From NCBI GenBank assembly GCA_037447655.1, contig JBBHKE010001811.1, forward strand, positions 22,501-86,500: a stretch of DNA of 64,000 bases, given 5' to 3'. The stretch comes from Zygnema cylindricum. Lineage: Eukaryota; Streptophyta; Zygnematophyceae; Zygnematales; Zygnemataceae. The position numbers and the translations under genes are program-made. The notes below the pieces were generated by a model. The model was not told where the DNA came from and did no database searches. It worked only from the letters and a program-made list of their open reading frames with translations. The number at the start of each line of letters is the position of its first letter. Position 1 is the stretch's first letter. Below, in pieces: positions 31,955-48,340 of the stretch.

Positions 31955-32779
31955 CTAAGCAGAGGTCACAATCGGGTACCCGAATCCGTACACGATCTGA
32001 ACCCTGCCGGCCGGCATTGGATCCGAAACGGATTCGACTGCCGTTTTTTGGGGGCCTGCCGGATTCGGCCGGTTGATTCAGAAAAAAAAAAAAAAAACCG
32101 TTACTGCCAGATTCGGGTACTTGATTGTGACCCTGTGATAGGAGGATGACAGTCGTATCTTTGTCTTATTCTCGGTAAGTTTCGCGAGGCGGTCGCTGAT
32201 GTCGACACGAGCGGCGCACTAAATTCGAGCCGGTTGAGAGTGTGCCACATCAGCATGCTTGACTTTGACTTTGACTTTGGGCTACGTTTTAACGGTTTCA
32301 TGTCTGAATAGTAAAAACGTTTCAACGTCTTTTCAAAGTTTTAGAGTCCAACGCGTCGTCTTTTTTGTTTTTAATGCCGTATAGAAGGTTTAAACAGTAT
32401 AAAGAATGGTTGAAAAGGAAAAAATTGGGTTAAATCGTAAATACTAGATGTCAAGAATGAAACAAGAGGGTTAAAACGTCAAAGCTTGTGCATTCGGCGT
32501 TTAAACACAACATTGAAATTTGGAGAAAGTCAACGCGTACGGAAATCGATCGAGAGGTATAAATAATCCTTCTTTTGCCATTCTTAACATTCCTTGCGAA
32601 ATAAATGTTGTTCTAGTTCGTTCTCTTTCCTTATTCATCGACTATGTACGAGACAACCAACGTTTCTAGGCGATTTTGACCGATTTTTTGGCCGTGTTTG
32701 GAAGATTTCTACACGTGGAAAAATTCTTTTGACTTTTACGAAAAAGCTAAAAGTGTCATTTGGCATTTGGCTGGATGGT

Positions 32780-32954
32780 TAATTTCACACGTGCGAAATT
32801 AGGGCGGGAGAGTAGAAGGTGAGGGGAATGAATGAGAATTGGAGGTGTTGCCACGTGGCATATTGTGGAAGAGAGATGTTTTGAAAGCCACGTGGCAGCT
32901 GGATGATTGACTCAAATTGTTCAATATGAAAAAACATAAAAAATGTAAAAACAA
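32780..32954 (+). promoter_or_regulatory. Gene B promoter remnant: G-boxes but no TATA region
   Basis: GCCACGTGGC occurs at 32850-32859 and 32887-32896, and a CACACGTGCG variant near 32785. The next 58 bases lead straight to the ATG at 32955. Compared with gene A, about 250 bases holding both TATAAAA boxes and the CT-rich leader are gone (junction at about 32906). Confidence 0.65.
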
Positions 32955-36938
<3,984 letters not shown>

Positions 36939-37317
36939 GTCATAGTAAAAGACATACAAAATGCTTCTACATTTTGTTGGAGAAGAAAGAAACATATGAT
37001 TATATATATACATGTATATATATATTACGCATATGTATGTATATATACATATACGTTTAAGTCATGCTATGTGTGTGCAACTAGTGGGTCCATTAGGGCT
37101 TGTGCCACTTTCCTTTGAAAAAACAACAACTCCAAATTTAAAATAAAGATGGAACTATACATATTGACAAAAGTTACCATTAGCATGTTGTGACCAATAA
37201 GTAACTAGGTACTGCATACAGATAGTTTATTTTTTGACAAGCTCATGATTTTTTGTATATCGTAGGGCGTTTAGCTATTCCTTCTAATTGCAAACATTTT
37301 TTTCATTGGAATAAGTG

Positions 37318-38035
37318 TAATGTCATATGCAGATTACTACAAAACCTAAAGCCTTGATTTCAAGGAATCTATTCCATCTATGCCTTTTGTGTGGCCAACA
37401 AGAAAGAATACATCAAAGCAATTGTATAATTATTTTGTTACTCCTTGTTTAAGCGATAAGTCTAATCCTTGCATAGATGTAACTGTCTCCATCGCAATGC
37501 TCATTCGCGTCATTCTTACGCAACGCAACATCACCACTATTTTGTGTATAACCACTATATCTTTTCATGTGTAACTACAATTTCATGTGTAACCACTATT
37601 TCACAATATAAACTGTTTCAATTGTAACCAGTATGAGAAATTGTAACCACTATTTCATGTGTTTGCGTAAATGAATCGGATGGATTCCAAGTTGTGTCTA
37701 TCAATTTTAGGTCTCCTCACGTTTTGTATTTTAATAATTTTCCTCAAGCATTTGTTGACCCTTTGAGGGATAAAATTATTCCACGACGATGATGATGACA
37801 ATTACATCCAATTGGAGCTCCTGCATGACTTGTCTATTTTATTATCAAAATGAATGGACAATCTCACCCGATTGTGGGCAAAAAATCCTTTTCCAATCAC
37901 CGACGATGATGGTTTTATGTCCAACATCAAGAAGATTTTGTTATTTCTTTTCTTTTTATTTTTTTGGTGATTTTTTTTATTTGTAATGGTGCGATGGTAC
38001 ATAGGTATAGCCAGTGATAAATAGTGAGGACATAA
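37318..38035 (+). repeat. Direct repeat, unit 1
   Basis: Starts GTGTAATGTCATATG and ends ...ATAGTGAGGA. About 750 bases recur at 41498-42261 with small indels. The first part also resembles 12560-12960 downstream of gene A. Contains CATGTGTAACCACTATTTCA units. No coding. Confidence 0.8.
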
Positions 38036-39300
38036 CCTAGATAATGAATGTGGCAAATTCTTGAATTTTTCAATATCTTTTCTATTTAAAATGCAACATT
38101 TGTTATTATCAAGGATCATCAAACCCATTTTATGCCTGATCAGATTTTATTTTTTTTTGTTGAATTTGTGTGAATTTGTTTCTTCCAAAATTTGAGGTTT
38201 TGTTAGAACTTCTGAAAAAAACACTCAATGACTTTCGTTTCATAACTTTGAAGTTCCATATGATATTTATGTGGATTTTTTTTTCTTCATTGCATATGTC
38301 ACAATTTTGTTTTTTCCTCAATCCAATTCCTTTCCCACAACGGGAAAGTTGTCAAATTATCCAGAAACATATTATGTAGCTTTGGAATGCTTTGTTTTCT
38401 TCCAGTTTTATGAGGAAAATTTAAACTTGTTTCCAAAACTACTAGAGTGTGGCATCTACTATGACGTAAAAACTTACTTTAATCGCTTATATTGACATTG
38501 ACATATTAATAGGCATAAGATGGCATAACATTTGCATAGTGAATTATATGTTTCGAATCATTTACATTCAAGTCTACGTTAGATATTAATTTTTGGATTC
38601 GCATAGCTGGCTCCGATTTGAGGGAGGAGAAAAATGCATATTTGCCAAATCAAAGAGGAAGAGGAGGAAAAGGGGGAAAGTGCAAATGTTGCCTCCAAAA
38701 GTGAATCCTATAAACGAAATTAAAAGAAAAACAATGGGAGTTGATCTTATGGCCAAAATTGATCTTATGGATAATTCTTGTTGATTTTATAGGCGATTTT
38801 GGGCAATATTGGGTATCGCCGATTTTGTGTGACCGACGTCACATTGTGGAACAGTATCATTTGTACGACAGACGTCAGTATTTGGACGACGTGGAGTTGT
38901 ACAATTTCAACAATCATGAAGTTGTAAATAGTCACGTTCATGTGAACAAGTATGTATAGGCATCATTTCATTGGACCACATTAGAGAGTGCATTATTCAA
39001 AGAGACGGCATTAAAATACAAATAGGCACTCAGAAGAGACAAGAAATATCCCTCATCCATTAATGTCATAATGAGCAGACAAGAAATATCCCTCATCCAT
39101 TAATGTCATAATGAGCAGTACAGACATAGTCAAGTAAGACAAGAAAAAAGTTTGGCTTTATTAAGAAAGTCATTTGTAACACTTTTGTCTTGAGAGGACC
39201 ATTTATTAAAGCTACAGCTTTTGTGCACTTCTATTTTGTCTATTTATCTACTTCATCTGTTTGCTATGAATATCCCTCCCTACTCTTTCCTATCTCTCCT
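38036..39300. other. AT-rich DNA without genes; one 40-bp tandem repeat
   Basis: No domains recognised. At 39037-39116 a 40-base unit (AGACAAGAAATATCCCTC...) is present twice in perfect tandem. An odd TTGATCTTATGG pair occurs at 38740-38770. Confidence 0.5.
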
Positions 39301-41497
39301 ATCTAACTATTTCTAGTGACTCCCCAAGCCCCTCGGCGTGTATTGACCGATGTCCGGTCCAAGCTATCTCTGGCTACGGGAAACTCCTCCCGTTAGCTCG
39401 GATGACCGACCCAGAGCGACAAGTTATGGGCCCACCCATATAGGGCACGAAGGAGTTCGGATTTCTGGAACCGGAGAGCGGCGGCTATCTTGAAACGGCT
39501 GTGAGTAGAGAAGGAGAATTGGGTACATCTGCAACGAAAACACCAAGAGAAGGTGCAGCAAGTCATACCCACGCATTAGATGTCAGTGAAGAGGGAGACT
39601 TGGAGAATGACCTCCAAGGGCTCAAAGGGGAAAAGTTAACTATGGAGACATCAGCCATATCACACAAGATCAAAATAATGCGATCGCTAACTCACGCAGT
39701 CTATGATGAAACGATGTCAATCAAAGAAAACATTACCCATTTCTCTAAAAACCTAGTCAAAACAGAATCAGCTAGTCCAAACCTCCCACCAATTACTAGA
39801 ATTTCATCGCTAATTTTGTTCCTACCTCATTAGTTCACATCGCCTCTCACCATTGTGGAGGGCCGCGAGAGGAAGGAGTGGAAGCGAGAGGAGGTGGTCA
39901 ACAAGCTCATAGCTACCAATGGCTCCACCGAGGTGGTGATGCCTGAGAAGGCCTTCGAGTACAAGCCTAGCATCAAGGAAAGGAGCGGTCATAGATCTGA
40001 CAAGTAGGTGACAGGGTAGAGATCAAGCAAACTAGTCAACACCCAAATCACAAGGATTCTAAATGCTAAACGAGCAAACTAGTCAACACCCAAATCACAA
40101 GGATTCTAAATGCTAAACGAGAATTCAGATCACAAACAAAGACGATCAAAGCAGAGTGGGGACATGCAAGGTAGATAGCAGTGGAGGAGAGGATAATTAA
40201 GATAGAAAGACCTCTCATAACCTCACCACAGACCACACCCCAGACTGCATCATGATCCCAAACGCAAGCATATTTCCAACAAAAAATGCTAAAGAAGGAG
40301 AAAGTCTGCCACGATGGCAAAAAGGAGGAAAACAGGAACTTACCAAGTTTGGGGAATCATACGGGATGATTCACAAAGAGAATCTACAAAGAAAGACTAA
40401 CACAATTTCCATGCAGGATCCCCAAGAGGAGACCCCAAAGCAGACTGCTGACGATAACGTCCAAATGTTTGCAGATCTTGAAGTAGGAAGCACTAAGCGA
40501 TGAGACGCCATCTTGCCAAAGATAAAAGAAGTTGTTAGAGAGGACGACAAAAAAGTTTAGATCCCTTACACAGAGAACCGAAGCAGCAAACAGGTGTGCT
40601 ACACGGTTAGATCCACAAAGGTTGGAGTGATAACAACAAAGATCAATACTGGCTCACGCAAGACGAGCACTAACGGCTTAAAGATGAGCATTCATAGAAA
40701 TAGAGACTCGAGAGTGAAGGAGACTGTTGTTCTGAGACAAGTGTTGGTACTGAAGATGAAGAAGATGCAGCAGTAGTCATCGTAGAACAAATAAAGAGAG
40801 GAAGCTTCCACAAATACCGATGGCTGAACAGAAACTTTGACAGACTATAACTTTCAGAAAAACGCTCCAAACGTCCTGAAAATTTGCCACAGTGTAGATA
40901 ACATACAAAGAAACACACACACAAAATTTCAATCAATTCCGCTCACAAATCTGTGAGATATGTAGAAATGAAATTACATAAAACTGAGTGTACAGTTTTC
41001 ATATCATTTGTTCGTAATGATCAAATTCACTACGTCCTACTTTTATACACCGAAACTACACTAAGCTGTACGGAGGCATTCCAGCCGTACATCTAACATT
41101 CTATCACAAATATTTACACCGAAGTTCAGACAACGTAAAGTGATAATGATCTAGTCACGCCTCGTCACTATTTGTTGGCGGCGGCTGTCAGCGGTCCGAT
41201 TAGAGGATTTGGCACCGTAGAATTGACTTCACTAAGTCCAGTGGTCCTGCCGAATTTCCGTACGTCCACGGAGGACATACTCACGCATTCTCCCAAGTGA
41301 CGACACGTGTCCCAAGTGTGAATGAACTGTGAACTCCCAACTTCACTGTCACACTAATTTCGGTAAGTACTGAACCGAACTCAACCAAAAATAGCTTAAG
41401 TCCTGAACAGCTCTCTCTCACAGCTGAGGCATAAAGAGGACTAAAGCTTTCTAAAAACAACAGAGACAACCGAGAGATCTCACCTTATCTGCTGGTG
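39301..41497. other. Unassigned segment with short reading frames and a codon-biased fragment
   Basis: Open frames at 39501-39833 (110 residues, no family recognised), 40252-40503 and 40594-40776 suggest one decayed coding unit of unknown kind on the plus strand. Part of it (39840-40003) uses G/C at most third positions (GAG, AAG, GTG, CTC), unlike everything around it. A 47-base unit repeats at 40027-40121. No domain or LTR could be named. Confidence 0.4.
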
Positions 41498-42261
41498 TAA
41501 TGTCATATGTAGCTTACTACAAAACATAAAGCCTTGATTTCATGGAATCTATTTCGTTTATTACTTTTGTGTGGCCAACAAGAAGAATACATCAAAGCAA
41601 TTAGGTAATTATTTTGTTACTCCTTGTTTAAGCGATAAGTTTAATACTTGCATAGATGTAACTGTCTCTATCGCAATGCTTATTTGCATCATTCTTACGA
41701 AACGCAACATCACCACGATTTTGTGTATAACCAAAATATTTTTTCATGTGTAACTACCATTTCATGTGTAACCACTATTTCACAACATAATTTGTTTCAA
41801 TTGTAACCACAATGAGAAATTGTAACCACTCTTTCTTGTGTTATCACTTTTTAATGTGTTTGCGTAAATAAATCAGATGGATTCCAAGCTTTTTTTTATC
41901 AATTTTAGGTCTCCTCACGTTTTCAATTTTTATAATTCCCCTCAAGCATTTTTTGGCCCTTTGATGGATAAAAATATTCCATGACGATGATGATGACAAT
42001 AACATCCAAGAGCTCCTGCCAGTTTGTTTTTTTATTATCAAAATGATGGATAATCCTACCCGATTGTGGGCAAAGAATTAATGAGTGGACAATCTCACCT
42101 GATTGTGGGCAAAGAATCCTTTTCTAATCACTGACGATGATGGTTTAATATCTAAACATCAAGAAGATTTTGTTATTTATTATTTTTTTTTTTTTTTTTG
42201 TGATTGTTTTTTGTTATGGTGCAATGGTACATAGGTATAGCCAGTGATAAATAGTGAGGAT
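41498..42261 (+). repeat. Direct repeat, unit 2
   Basis: Second copy of 37318-38035. It breaks off at ATAGTGAGGA exactly where a copia LTR begins (42262), whereas unit 1 continues with CATAACCTAG. Unit 1 therefore displays the pre-insertion sequence of that copia element. Confidence 0.8.
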
Positions 42262-43170
42262 TGTAGAAATGAACGATACTTTTAGTATTTCCTAGGTCTA
42301 AATTAATTGCAGAAAATAAGCTGTGGCAGTCTGCCTCCAACTCCTCACTTCAACTCCCACACTTGTCGCAGTCACTAAAGGTTGAAGAGGGAGATACAGT
42401 CATGGCTGCCTCTGCTTTCTAGAGATAGACAGGCAGATGCTTTCGTAGATTTACTAAAAGGGAATTTGACAAACCTAGGATTTGATCCTCGTACCTACCA
42501 TGTGTGAAGCTAGCCAGTAGCGGTTCGCTTTATCTTTATAGTTTAGGATCGTTGCTGAGACATATATAGTTTGACAAATATTTCAACAGTGACGTGTAAA
42601 CAAATTCATTTAACTCAAACTATAGATGTCGCGCATGGATACGGTCTTGTAAAGTACAGAGTACACTATGAATACGCAACGCACTACGAATACGCAACGC
42701 ATACTGTGCATTTTGTTTCGAGAGCGAAAAAAATATCGCGCAAAGATTTATGACGGCTACGATTAAAATCAAGTTTTGATTGGACGGCAATGAAAGACGT
42801 GTAGATCGCAAAATAGAATTTTGGCGATTTTCCGACACCACCACAAATCGATGACATGTGGCACGATAACATTGGATTACGGCATCTCTGGGGATTATAG
42901 GAACGAATCCAGATGTGACATGTGTTAGATGGTTGGCTATGTTGTATAATGGTTGTATACAAAGTACATTAGCACCTCTACCTTTCTGTACGATACAATA
43001 TTTTGATTGGTGCCATACTTCGGTAGATAGAGTTTTAGAGAGAGATAGGTCTTCAGAAAATTTGGTAAATAGGACCCTCTCTCTTAAAGAGCTTCTGTAC
43101 AAAAGGTCAACTTTGACCCTCCATAACTTACTGCTCATGGGACAAAATTCATAGATTCATTTTGCTATCA
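42262..43170 (+). repeat. LTR of copia element D
   Basis: Begins TGTAGAAATGAACG, ends GCTATCA (TG...CA). It is related to, but clearly diverged from, the LTRs at 44587 and 57067. The start matches the LTR at 14745-15655 best. The family's tRNA-like segment lies at 42466-42530 on the minus strand. Confidence 0.75.
42466..42530 (-). other. tRNA-like segment inside LTR D
   Basis: Minus strand: GCGAACCGCTACTGGCTAGC, then GGATCAAATCCTAGG (box B-like). Antisense to the element, as in the other LTRs; the box A part is the most decayed here. Confidence 0.45.
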
Positions 43171-43324
43171 ACTCAGTGGAGTCTTGCCTTCATATGGGTG
43201 AAGGTGGTCAAAGTTTTTTTCTGCAAGGGTGGCAGTTATTCTTAATGAAACACAAAGGGTTCAGGGTTATCATAGAGGCTTCGTGTGAGCTGCCTACTCT
43301 CAGAACCTATGGAGGTCTCAGAGT

Positions 43325-44580
43325 TGCAAGTTATGAGCCCACCTCTAGAGTGCCAATCTTTAATGGAACTGGCTCCATAAATTGGGAGAGTATGATGACA
43401 GAGCTCTATGTGAGAAATGGTTTTGGGGAATAGTGAGTGGACGGGTGAGGCCTCCATCCACTGTTAGGATCCCTCCAGTGTTTATAGAAATCATATTCAC
43501 CATAGATGCAGATCCATCTCCAAAGGAGGAGGCAAAGGAAAGGGAGGTGGTGGACAAAGGAAAGGAGAAGGAGACAGTCACACCAATAACAACCGGTTCC
43601 GCATTCATGTCACCTATTTTAGGGAACGAGGAGAATGATACACCGTGAATCGCTATTAGCGTCAATGTCTCTAATTGCGGTACACCGTTTTTTTACCCAA
43701 ATTCTCAAATAGAGTTAATAAAAACCCTTTAAAAAACAAATTAGAGTAAATGATTTCCCTCAAAACCCCCAAATTCCTAAATAGCGTAGATAACGCTAAT
43801 TGTTTCATTACGCTAATAGCGATTCACGGTGTACCGATACTTGGGACTACAACAATATGGCGGCAAAGCACTTCATCCTCTGCCATCTTACTCAAGGGCT
43901 TGCATCTCCTCATTTGTAAGTAGAGAGGGCCTCCAATCTTTGCGTAACTCTCATAGAGATGTATCTAAGAGGTACGATTCAGCAAGAGCAGTTGGATGAT
44001 TAAAAAATTAACGCATATATAAACAAGGGAAGGAAGATGTTGGATTTCTGTAATGAGCTCGCAACTCTTTTCATAGAGCTAGAGAGTGCAGGACAGGTTG
44101 AAACTAAAAAGATGAAGGTTAAATGCATGCTCATGAAGTTACTAAATGAGTTTGAGAATATAGTCAACCGTGTGCAGTACTTGCTAGACTCAACGTGGAT
44201 ATGGAATATAGTGGTAGGGATGATTCTCGTTCGAGAGAACACGATTGAGTTCTAAAGGGGAGGAAAGAGTGGGCAAGCTTTGGCAGCTAGGCTGATTGGA
44301 GGAACAACAACTCTAAGAAACCGATCGTAAATTATGGAGGAGGGGGGCAGAAAAATCAAACCGAGGAGTTTCGACCAAGGGCTTCTAAAGGTTGGTGCCA
44401 TTTTTGGAAGAAACCAGGGCACTATATGGGGGAGTACACTAAACTAACCAAACTTAAGTTAAAAGAGGGGCAGATTGGTGGACCTCTAAGAGGAAATAAA
44501 AAGGCTCTTGTGACTCAGGTATAGGAGTAGGAATCCGAGGACGAGGATGGAGAGTTCTTGCTGGATGAGGAGTAGGAGGC
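43325..44580 (+). pseudogene. Gag remnant of copia element D
   Basis: Begins near SYEPTSRVPIFNGTGSINW, matching the gag start of the 15.7-20.1 kb element (GPPSRVPIFYGSDF). After a MITE insertion at 43639-43833 it continues as MLDFCNELATLFIELESAG and LLNEFENIVNRV, the UBN2-like core. The knuckle region is degenerate (CHFWKKPGHYMGEY lacks two cysteines). It is cut at 44586 by the start of the next LTR; no D pol is found. Stops and frame changes throughout. Confidence 0.8.
43639..43833. mobile_element. MITE with 23-bp perfect terminal inverted repeats
   Basis: 195 bases. The left end TACACCGTGAATCGCTATTA and the complement of the right end are identical over 23 bases (through GCG). If the outer TA is the target duplication, this fits a Tc1/mariner-type (Stowaway-like) MITE. 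Interior AAATTCCTAAATAGCGTA resembles the 30431-30969 element. It interrupts gag D, and removal restores local similarity with gag A. Confidence 0.85.
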
Positions 44581-44586
44581 AAAGAT

Positions 44587-45456
44587 TGTTGAAATTTAAG
44601 TATTTTATAGGTCAAGAGATTGTAAAATAAAAGCCAAAACAATGATAGCTTGCTTCTAACAGTTCACTTAAGTCCCCACACTTGTCATAGTCACTAAAGA
44701 CTTAGGGAGGAGTAAGATCCAAGGCTGCCTAGGCTGTCCAAAGAAGACGGAAGGTAAACCTCGATAGAGTTACCTTAAATATTTGACGGACCCATGATTT
44801 GATCCGAGTACCTGCCGTCTATCAAATTAGCCGATAGCCTTAACCTACAACTCTAGGATTAATGATAAAGTATATGAGGTTTGATAAATATTTATTATGT
44901 TACACGTGGACTAGTTCATTTAACGAGATATAGATACATAATGCATAGATACAATTTTGTACAATTTTAATGTAGTATACGAAACGGATACCTCGCATTT
45001 GTTTCAAACACGAAACAAATACCGCGCACGTATTTATGACGGTTATGATCAAAACCTGGTTTCGATCGGACGACCAAAGAGGATGTTGAGATCACGAAAG
45101 AATATTTCGGCGGTTTACGGTCATCGCCACATATGATGACACGTGGCAAATTGACATTGGATCGCGGCATCTCTGAGGATTATGTGAACGAATCTAGAGA
45201 TGACATGTGTCGACATTTTGGCCATGTCGTACGATGGCCGTACAAAAAGTACACCGGCACCTATACTTTTCTGTACGACACAGTAATTTGATTGGTGCCG
45301 TACGTCAGTAGATAGAGTTTTAGAGAGAGATACGACTTAGAAAAATTTACTAGGTAGCAGCCTCTCTCTGAGAGAGCTCCTGTACAAAAGGGTCATCTTT
45401 AACCATTTATATCTATCAATTTACTTGACCATTTTCAATGATTCTTTTTGCTGCAG
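44587..45456 (+). repeat. LTR A (5' LTR of copia element A)
   Basis: Begins TGTTGAAATTTAAG, ends TTTTGCTGCA, about 870 bases. It matches the LTR at 57067-57939 almost throughout. It directly abuts the broken gag of D on its left. Contains ACGTGGCAAATTGACATTGG and TAGAGTTTTAGAGAGAGATA blocks common to the family. Confidence 0.82.
44788..44858 (-). other. tRNA-like segment inside LTR A
   Basis: Minus strand: GTAGGTTAAGGCTATCGGC (box A-like) and GGATCAAATCATGGG (box B-like). Antisense to the element, at the family position. Confidence 0.5.
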
Positions 45457-45761
45457 ACTCAAGGGAGTCCAGGCTACACAAAGGTGTAGTCGGTTAGAGT
45501 TTTTGCCTGCCAGGGTGGCTGCATTTCTAAGGGAAAGTTAAAGTGGGTGAATGTGTCCAAAACTCATATTCTAACTTTGCATTCTGTGGTGGAACTGAGC
45601 ACACAGAAAGTATTATTTCCCACGGGTGAAGCTATAATTGGTTTTTTATTTTCAATGGGTCTGTCATTTGGGTTGATATCAACTTGGAGTCGGCACTACT
45701 TAGATTAGCTTCTTTTGGATATGCGATTTCTGTGGGCAATACAGCACACATAGTTTCAGGT

Positions 45762-46965
45762 TATGGGCCCACCATCTAGGGTGCCTATGTTTGATGGAAC
45801 AAGCTTCACTTATTGGGGATTTATGATGGAGGGATTTCTTTTCGAAAATCACTTATAGGGAATTGTTTCGGGAAAAGTGAGATGTCCGCCAACTGGCTTT
45901 GGAGGAGCTTACTATGGAGAATCATCGGAGGCTGCCCACAATATCAACCGAAATTCAGATGCAACAGAAGTTGAAGGGAAAAACCTTGTCGTGGATGAGG
46001 AAATAGGGGAGAAGGAAAAAGGGACACTTATGGTGAGGGGAGCTAGGCTCTAAGCTATGGTACCACTTGTAGGGACTAAAAATGAGGAAAAAGACAGAAA
46101 AATATGGGAATACAAAATCACTATAGCAAAGCATCTTATACTTAGAAACGTGTCTAAGTCCATAGCTATCACTCTTATTAACTTAAAGAAGTGTTCATAG
46201 ATATGGGAAGCGCTAAGTCAGATTTATAAAAGTGAGACTATTCAGAGGCAGCAATAAGTAAAACAAGAAATAGATGCCTATGTTAATAAAGGCGGTAGCA
46301 TGATAGAGTTTTGCAATGATATTGTTGCGCTATATGTTGAGCTTGCCAGTGCAGGATATGTAGAATCTGAGGAGATAAAGATTAATACACTATTTATGAA
46401 ACTCCCAGATGAGTACGAAAACATCATTTGCATAATTTGTCCTATGCAGGCAATGGGTGTCTCCTCATGGACTTGGAGCTTTACCATGGGTATAATTCTT
46501 GTGAGGGAAAGCACTTTGGAGCTTCGTAGGGGAAGTGACAGAGTGAATGCATTTACAGCTGGTGGTGATTGGCGAGCTAGATGAGAGGAACGACGATGAC
46601 AAGGGGAAGCGTGATGAGAGGAAGAAAGACAAAGGTAAACCTTATCGGAACTTTGGTAGAAAGATAGGGAGAGGAAAAAAAATGAGAGCTTTGAAAAAAG
46701 GGAGTTGCTTCTTTAGTAGGGAACCGGGTCATTATATTGAGGAATGCCCTTGTTTGAAAGAACTTAGTTGGAATGTGGATGAGGAGGAAGAAGGGGAAGA
46801 GGAGTAAAAGGATAAAGATATGTTAGAGCTTCTTCGCATCGGTAGTTTGGGGAAGAGAGAAAAGCAACCAGAAATTCCACGTAAGCAACATTGTGCTTTT
46901 GGAGGTATAAGGGAAGTAAAGAGAGAGGAAATACTTGAGGGAGTTCAAAAAATTGAGGATAGTGT
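45762..46965 (+). pseudogene. Gag of copia element A
   Basis: Starts near MGPPSRVPMFDGTSF and reads, with stops at about 45856 and 46050, into SMIEFCNDIVALYVELASAG and MKLPDEYENII (46300-46584). A basic stretch follows (DDDKGKRDERKKDKGKPYR), then a knuckle in which the second cysteine is a serine (CFFSREPGHYIEEC, about 46707-46750). A protease-proximal piece HCAFGGIREVK follows at 46884 and matches HKCAFGGLKG in element B. The reading then meets the inserted gypsy element. The rest of A's pol is reduced to an RNase H piece at 56650-57000. Confidence 0.8.
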
Positions 46966-48256
46966 CATGCCGTAAGACGTCCGCGGGTATTATTCATCCA
47001 ACTCATACTAATTGTGTCTTTGTGACGTAACAAGTCTGTACGGTAGCATACGGCCTGAAGTACGGGCAGGATAGAAACTTGATTATGTACTCATGTACGG
47101 TACAGAGTGAACGCTGTACGGAACCCACATGGAATTGGGCTGCGGTACAGCATTGGATGTTCAGAACTCAACGGCTTCGAACGTGACAAATGTCAAAGTC
47201 ATGGACCCTCATAGGTTCATGCAATTATTTTTGCTTAGCATAGGGAGGGTTTTGATCCTCGAGGTGTACATGTAAGGCATCCCCAGGCGGCCACGCAACG
47301 GCTGTCTCTAGAACTGGCAGCGTTTGGGCATAATAACCTGCACGCTCAGAGACACATAGAAATTAGTGTAGCTGTACGGTTAGCACAAAGCATAGCATAA
47401 AGGCCAAATGGCACGATAGGAAAAATTGCAAATTTTAAACACGGGAATCCAACATTGTAAAGTTGTTGCTTTCTAACCAGCTCATTCTCAAGATTTGTCG
47501 AACTTGTGGGAATTAGGGTTTCGGCCTGATTATTCATCGCAGACCAGTTTTTGAGTTAGGGTTTCTTCTCTGGACCATAGCTTATGCTTGTATCTGTCTC
47601 TAAGCTTTCTCACATTCTCTTCTAATCAAGTCCTTACCTAAATCTACAGGCGCAAGCCAGCGTGCAAGGTTTCCCTCTAGACTATTGTCTACTTGCCGTG
47701 GTGTATTCATTGTGTTATGTGGATTTAGTATTTTCATGTTTTCAAAGTGTTGATTGTGCGGTCCAGCTCTCCTTTTAGCCTGATCTTGGGGAACGCCGGC
47801 TATCTCGGTTTCTCCGTCCGGTTGGAGGAGGGTTATTGGCTGACCGGTTGGTCTCATGAAGGGAATATCAAAGACTTCAGGGCCTAGTGGCTATTGTCGC
47901 AAATATTCCCGTGTTTAAAATTTAAAATTTATTTTTCTTCCGATTGCTGTTTCTTTAATTTGTTGTTTCTGCAATTTGTTGTTTCTTCAATCTGTTGCTT
48001 TTCCAATTTGCTTATTTCCTTTCAATTTTCTTTATTGCTGGTTTAATTGTTTTCTCTTCAGTTTATGGTTGAATTGTTGGTATTTTATAATACCTGCATG
48101 TTTCATTCCATTTATTGTTCGGTTATTGTTGAGATTGTTCGGTCTGAGATTGCTGAATTGTCCGGTATAGTTTTATCTTCTTTCTTCCTACCGGATTAAC
48201 TCACTCAGAACATCTAGCAAACTTAAAACATTAAAAAAAAAAAAAAAAATCCTCTA

Positions 48257-48340
<84 letters not shown>

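Noticed and set aside
39037-39116. CRISPR-like direct repeat
   Set aside because: Only two immediately adjacent units with no spacers; a simple tandem duplication in eukaryotic DNA.
46975-47250. 5' LTR of the gypsy element by position
   Set aside because: No similarity to 56130-56350, so I cannot claim an LTR pair; kept as an undefined 5' region.
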